A DNA stretch of 6,335 bases. It comes from Phycisphaerales bacterium (GTDB lineage Bacteria; Planctomycetota; Phycisphaerae; Phycisphaerales; SM1A02). Shown piece by piece: positions 6,219 to 6,335 of the stretch; the first letter of the stretch is position 1; the number at the start of each line of letters is the position of its first letter. The position numbers and the translations under genes are program-made. The notes under the pieces were generated by a model. It was not told the origin of the DNA and ran no database searches. It saw nothing but the letters and a program-made list of their open reading frames with translations. Where the stretch lies: positions 1 through 6,335 of the forward strand of contig JASMLG010000052.1 of the NCBI GenBank assembly GCA_030748805.1. The letters are read 5' to 3'.

Positions 6219-6235
6219 GTGCGGTCTTACCGCAC
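6219..6235. repeat. Seven-pair hairpin with CTT loop
   Basis: GTGCGGT (6219-6225) and ACCGCAC (6229-6235) pair perfectly around CTT. It begins one base after the previous inverted repeat ends. Confidence 0.75.
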
Positions 6236-6240
6236 CATTG

Positions 6241-6274
6241 CTCAACTACATAACCGTTGGTTATGTATGTTGAG
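6241..6274. repeat. Fifteen-pair hairpin with one bulge and GTT loop
   Basis: CTCAACTACATAACC (6241-6255) pairs with 6259-6274 over all fifteen of its bases, with a single bulged T at 6268 and the loop GTT. Confidence 0.8.
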
Positions 6275-6294
6275 AAATGCACCCGCGAAGCAAC

Positions 6295-6326
6295 TCGAGC
6301 CATGAAAGGTTTCTTTCATGGCTCGA
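6295..6326. repeat. Perfect fourteen-pair hairpin with GTTT loop
   Basis: TCGAGCCATGAAAG (6295-6308) and CTTTCATGGCTCGA (6313-6326) are exact inverted repeats around GTTT. No T-run follows on the + strand, so it is not an ordinary terminator in that direction. GCGAAGC direct repeats lie on both sides. Confidence 0.85.
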
Positions 6327-6335
6327 TAGCGAAGC

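Larger units (their letters stand above)
6161..6335. repeat. Array of short-loop inverted repeats (hairpin array), cut by window end
   Basis: This 175-nt stretch is almost entirely foldable. Four inverted repeats follow one another: 6164-6218, 6219-6235, 6241-6274 and 6295-6326. Their stems have different sequences and loops of only 3 or 4 nt (GAA, CTT, GTT, GTTT). It is visibly richer in G+C (about 90 of 175 by hand count) than the genes to its left. There is no credible ORF, and I recognise no RNA family. The identity between stems is too low for a tandem repeat. It continues or ends beyond the right edge. Structured RNA on either strand, or a DNA element that folds as single strand, are both possible. 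Confidence 0.75.
6188..6335 (+). repeat. Three dispersed copies of GCGAAGC
   Basis: Exact copies of GCGAAGC lie at 6188-6194 (hairpin tip), 6285-6291 and 6329-6335. The last two bracket the 6295-6326 hairpin as direct repeats. A related context, ATGCGCCGCGAA (6201-6212) and ATGCACCCGCGAA (6277-6289), recurs after two of the hairpins. Confidence 0.65.

Noticed and set aside
6219..6237. Minus-strand GGTGCGGTAAGA resembling a conserved segment of bacterial RNase P RNA
   Set aside because: The 12-nt likeness is real, but the accompanying conserved segments expected 3' of it (the GCAAGNCCAAAUAGG-type and ACAGAA-type stretches) are absent before the terminator, and the CAGUGCNACAGA-type segment is absent upstream within the window.
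6008..6253. 81-codon open frame on the + strand
   Set aside because: It has no Shine-Dalgarno sequence, runs through a terminator candidate and several hairpins, and its translation has no domain-like pattern. The reading frame is best explained by chance.
6111..6335. Integron attC array or CRISPR array
   Set aside because: No RYYYAAC/GTTRRRY pair brackets the hairpins, stems differ in sequence, and there are no repeats of constant length with regular spacers.

Overview
The window looks like chromosomal DNA from a member of the Planctomycetota, most likely of the Phycisphaerae/Phycisphaerales type. Two protein signatures support this. One is a pseudopilin N-terminus reading FTLVELLVV...LLGILIPALGKARAAA. 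The other is a C-terminal pair of dockerin-like calcium loops (CPADVNGDGNVNVSDLL...), a tail seen on many secreted proteins of that group. The coding DNA is AT-rich by eye, so a low-GC lineage, perhaps marine or freshwater, is plausible. The assignment rests on motif recognition, not on a database search.

Layout, left to right, all genes on the + strand. Positions 2-3019 hold a tightly packed chain of four genes: the 3' part of valyl-tRNA synthetase (valS), a gluzincin-type metalloprotease-like lipoprotein, a YfcE/MJ0936-type metallophosphoesterase and a GNAT acetyltransferase. Each start overlaps the preceding stop (GTGA, a 10-nt overlap, TAATG), so they are probably cotranscribed and translationally coupled. 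Positions 3106-5413 hold a second pair of exported proteins: a type II secretion-like pseudopilin, best started at a TTG with a good Shine-Dalgarno sequence, and a secreted mosaic protein made of a thioredoxin-like domain with a CTYC motif, a beta-helix and a dockerin-like tail. A likely terminator at 5420-5449 ends this unit. Positions 5500-5985 hold a monocistronic small membrane-anchored protein with short beta-type repeats.

The last 350 bases (5986-6335) contain no convincing gene. They are the most unusual part of the window. A + strand terminator candidate (6028-6054) is followed by a run of closely spaced, near-perfect inverted repeats with only 3-4 nt loops (6164-6326), interspersed with three copies of GCGAAGC, the last copy ending at the window edge. 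At the left end of this array sits a hairpin followed by a U-tract if read on the minus strand (6111-6142). The array may therefore be the 3' part of a leftward structured RNA or untranslated region. A folded-DNA recombination or repeat element cut off by the window edge is also possible. No RNA family was recognised.
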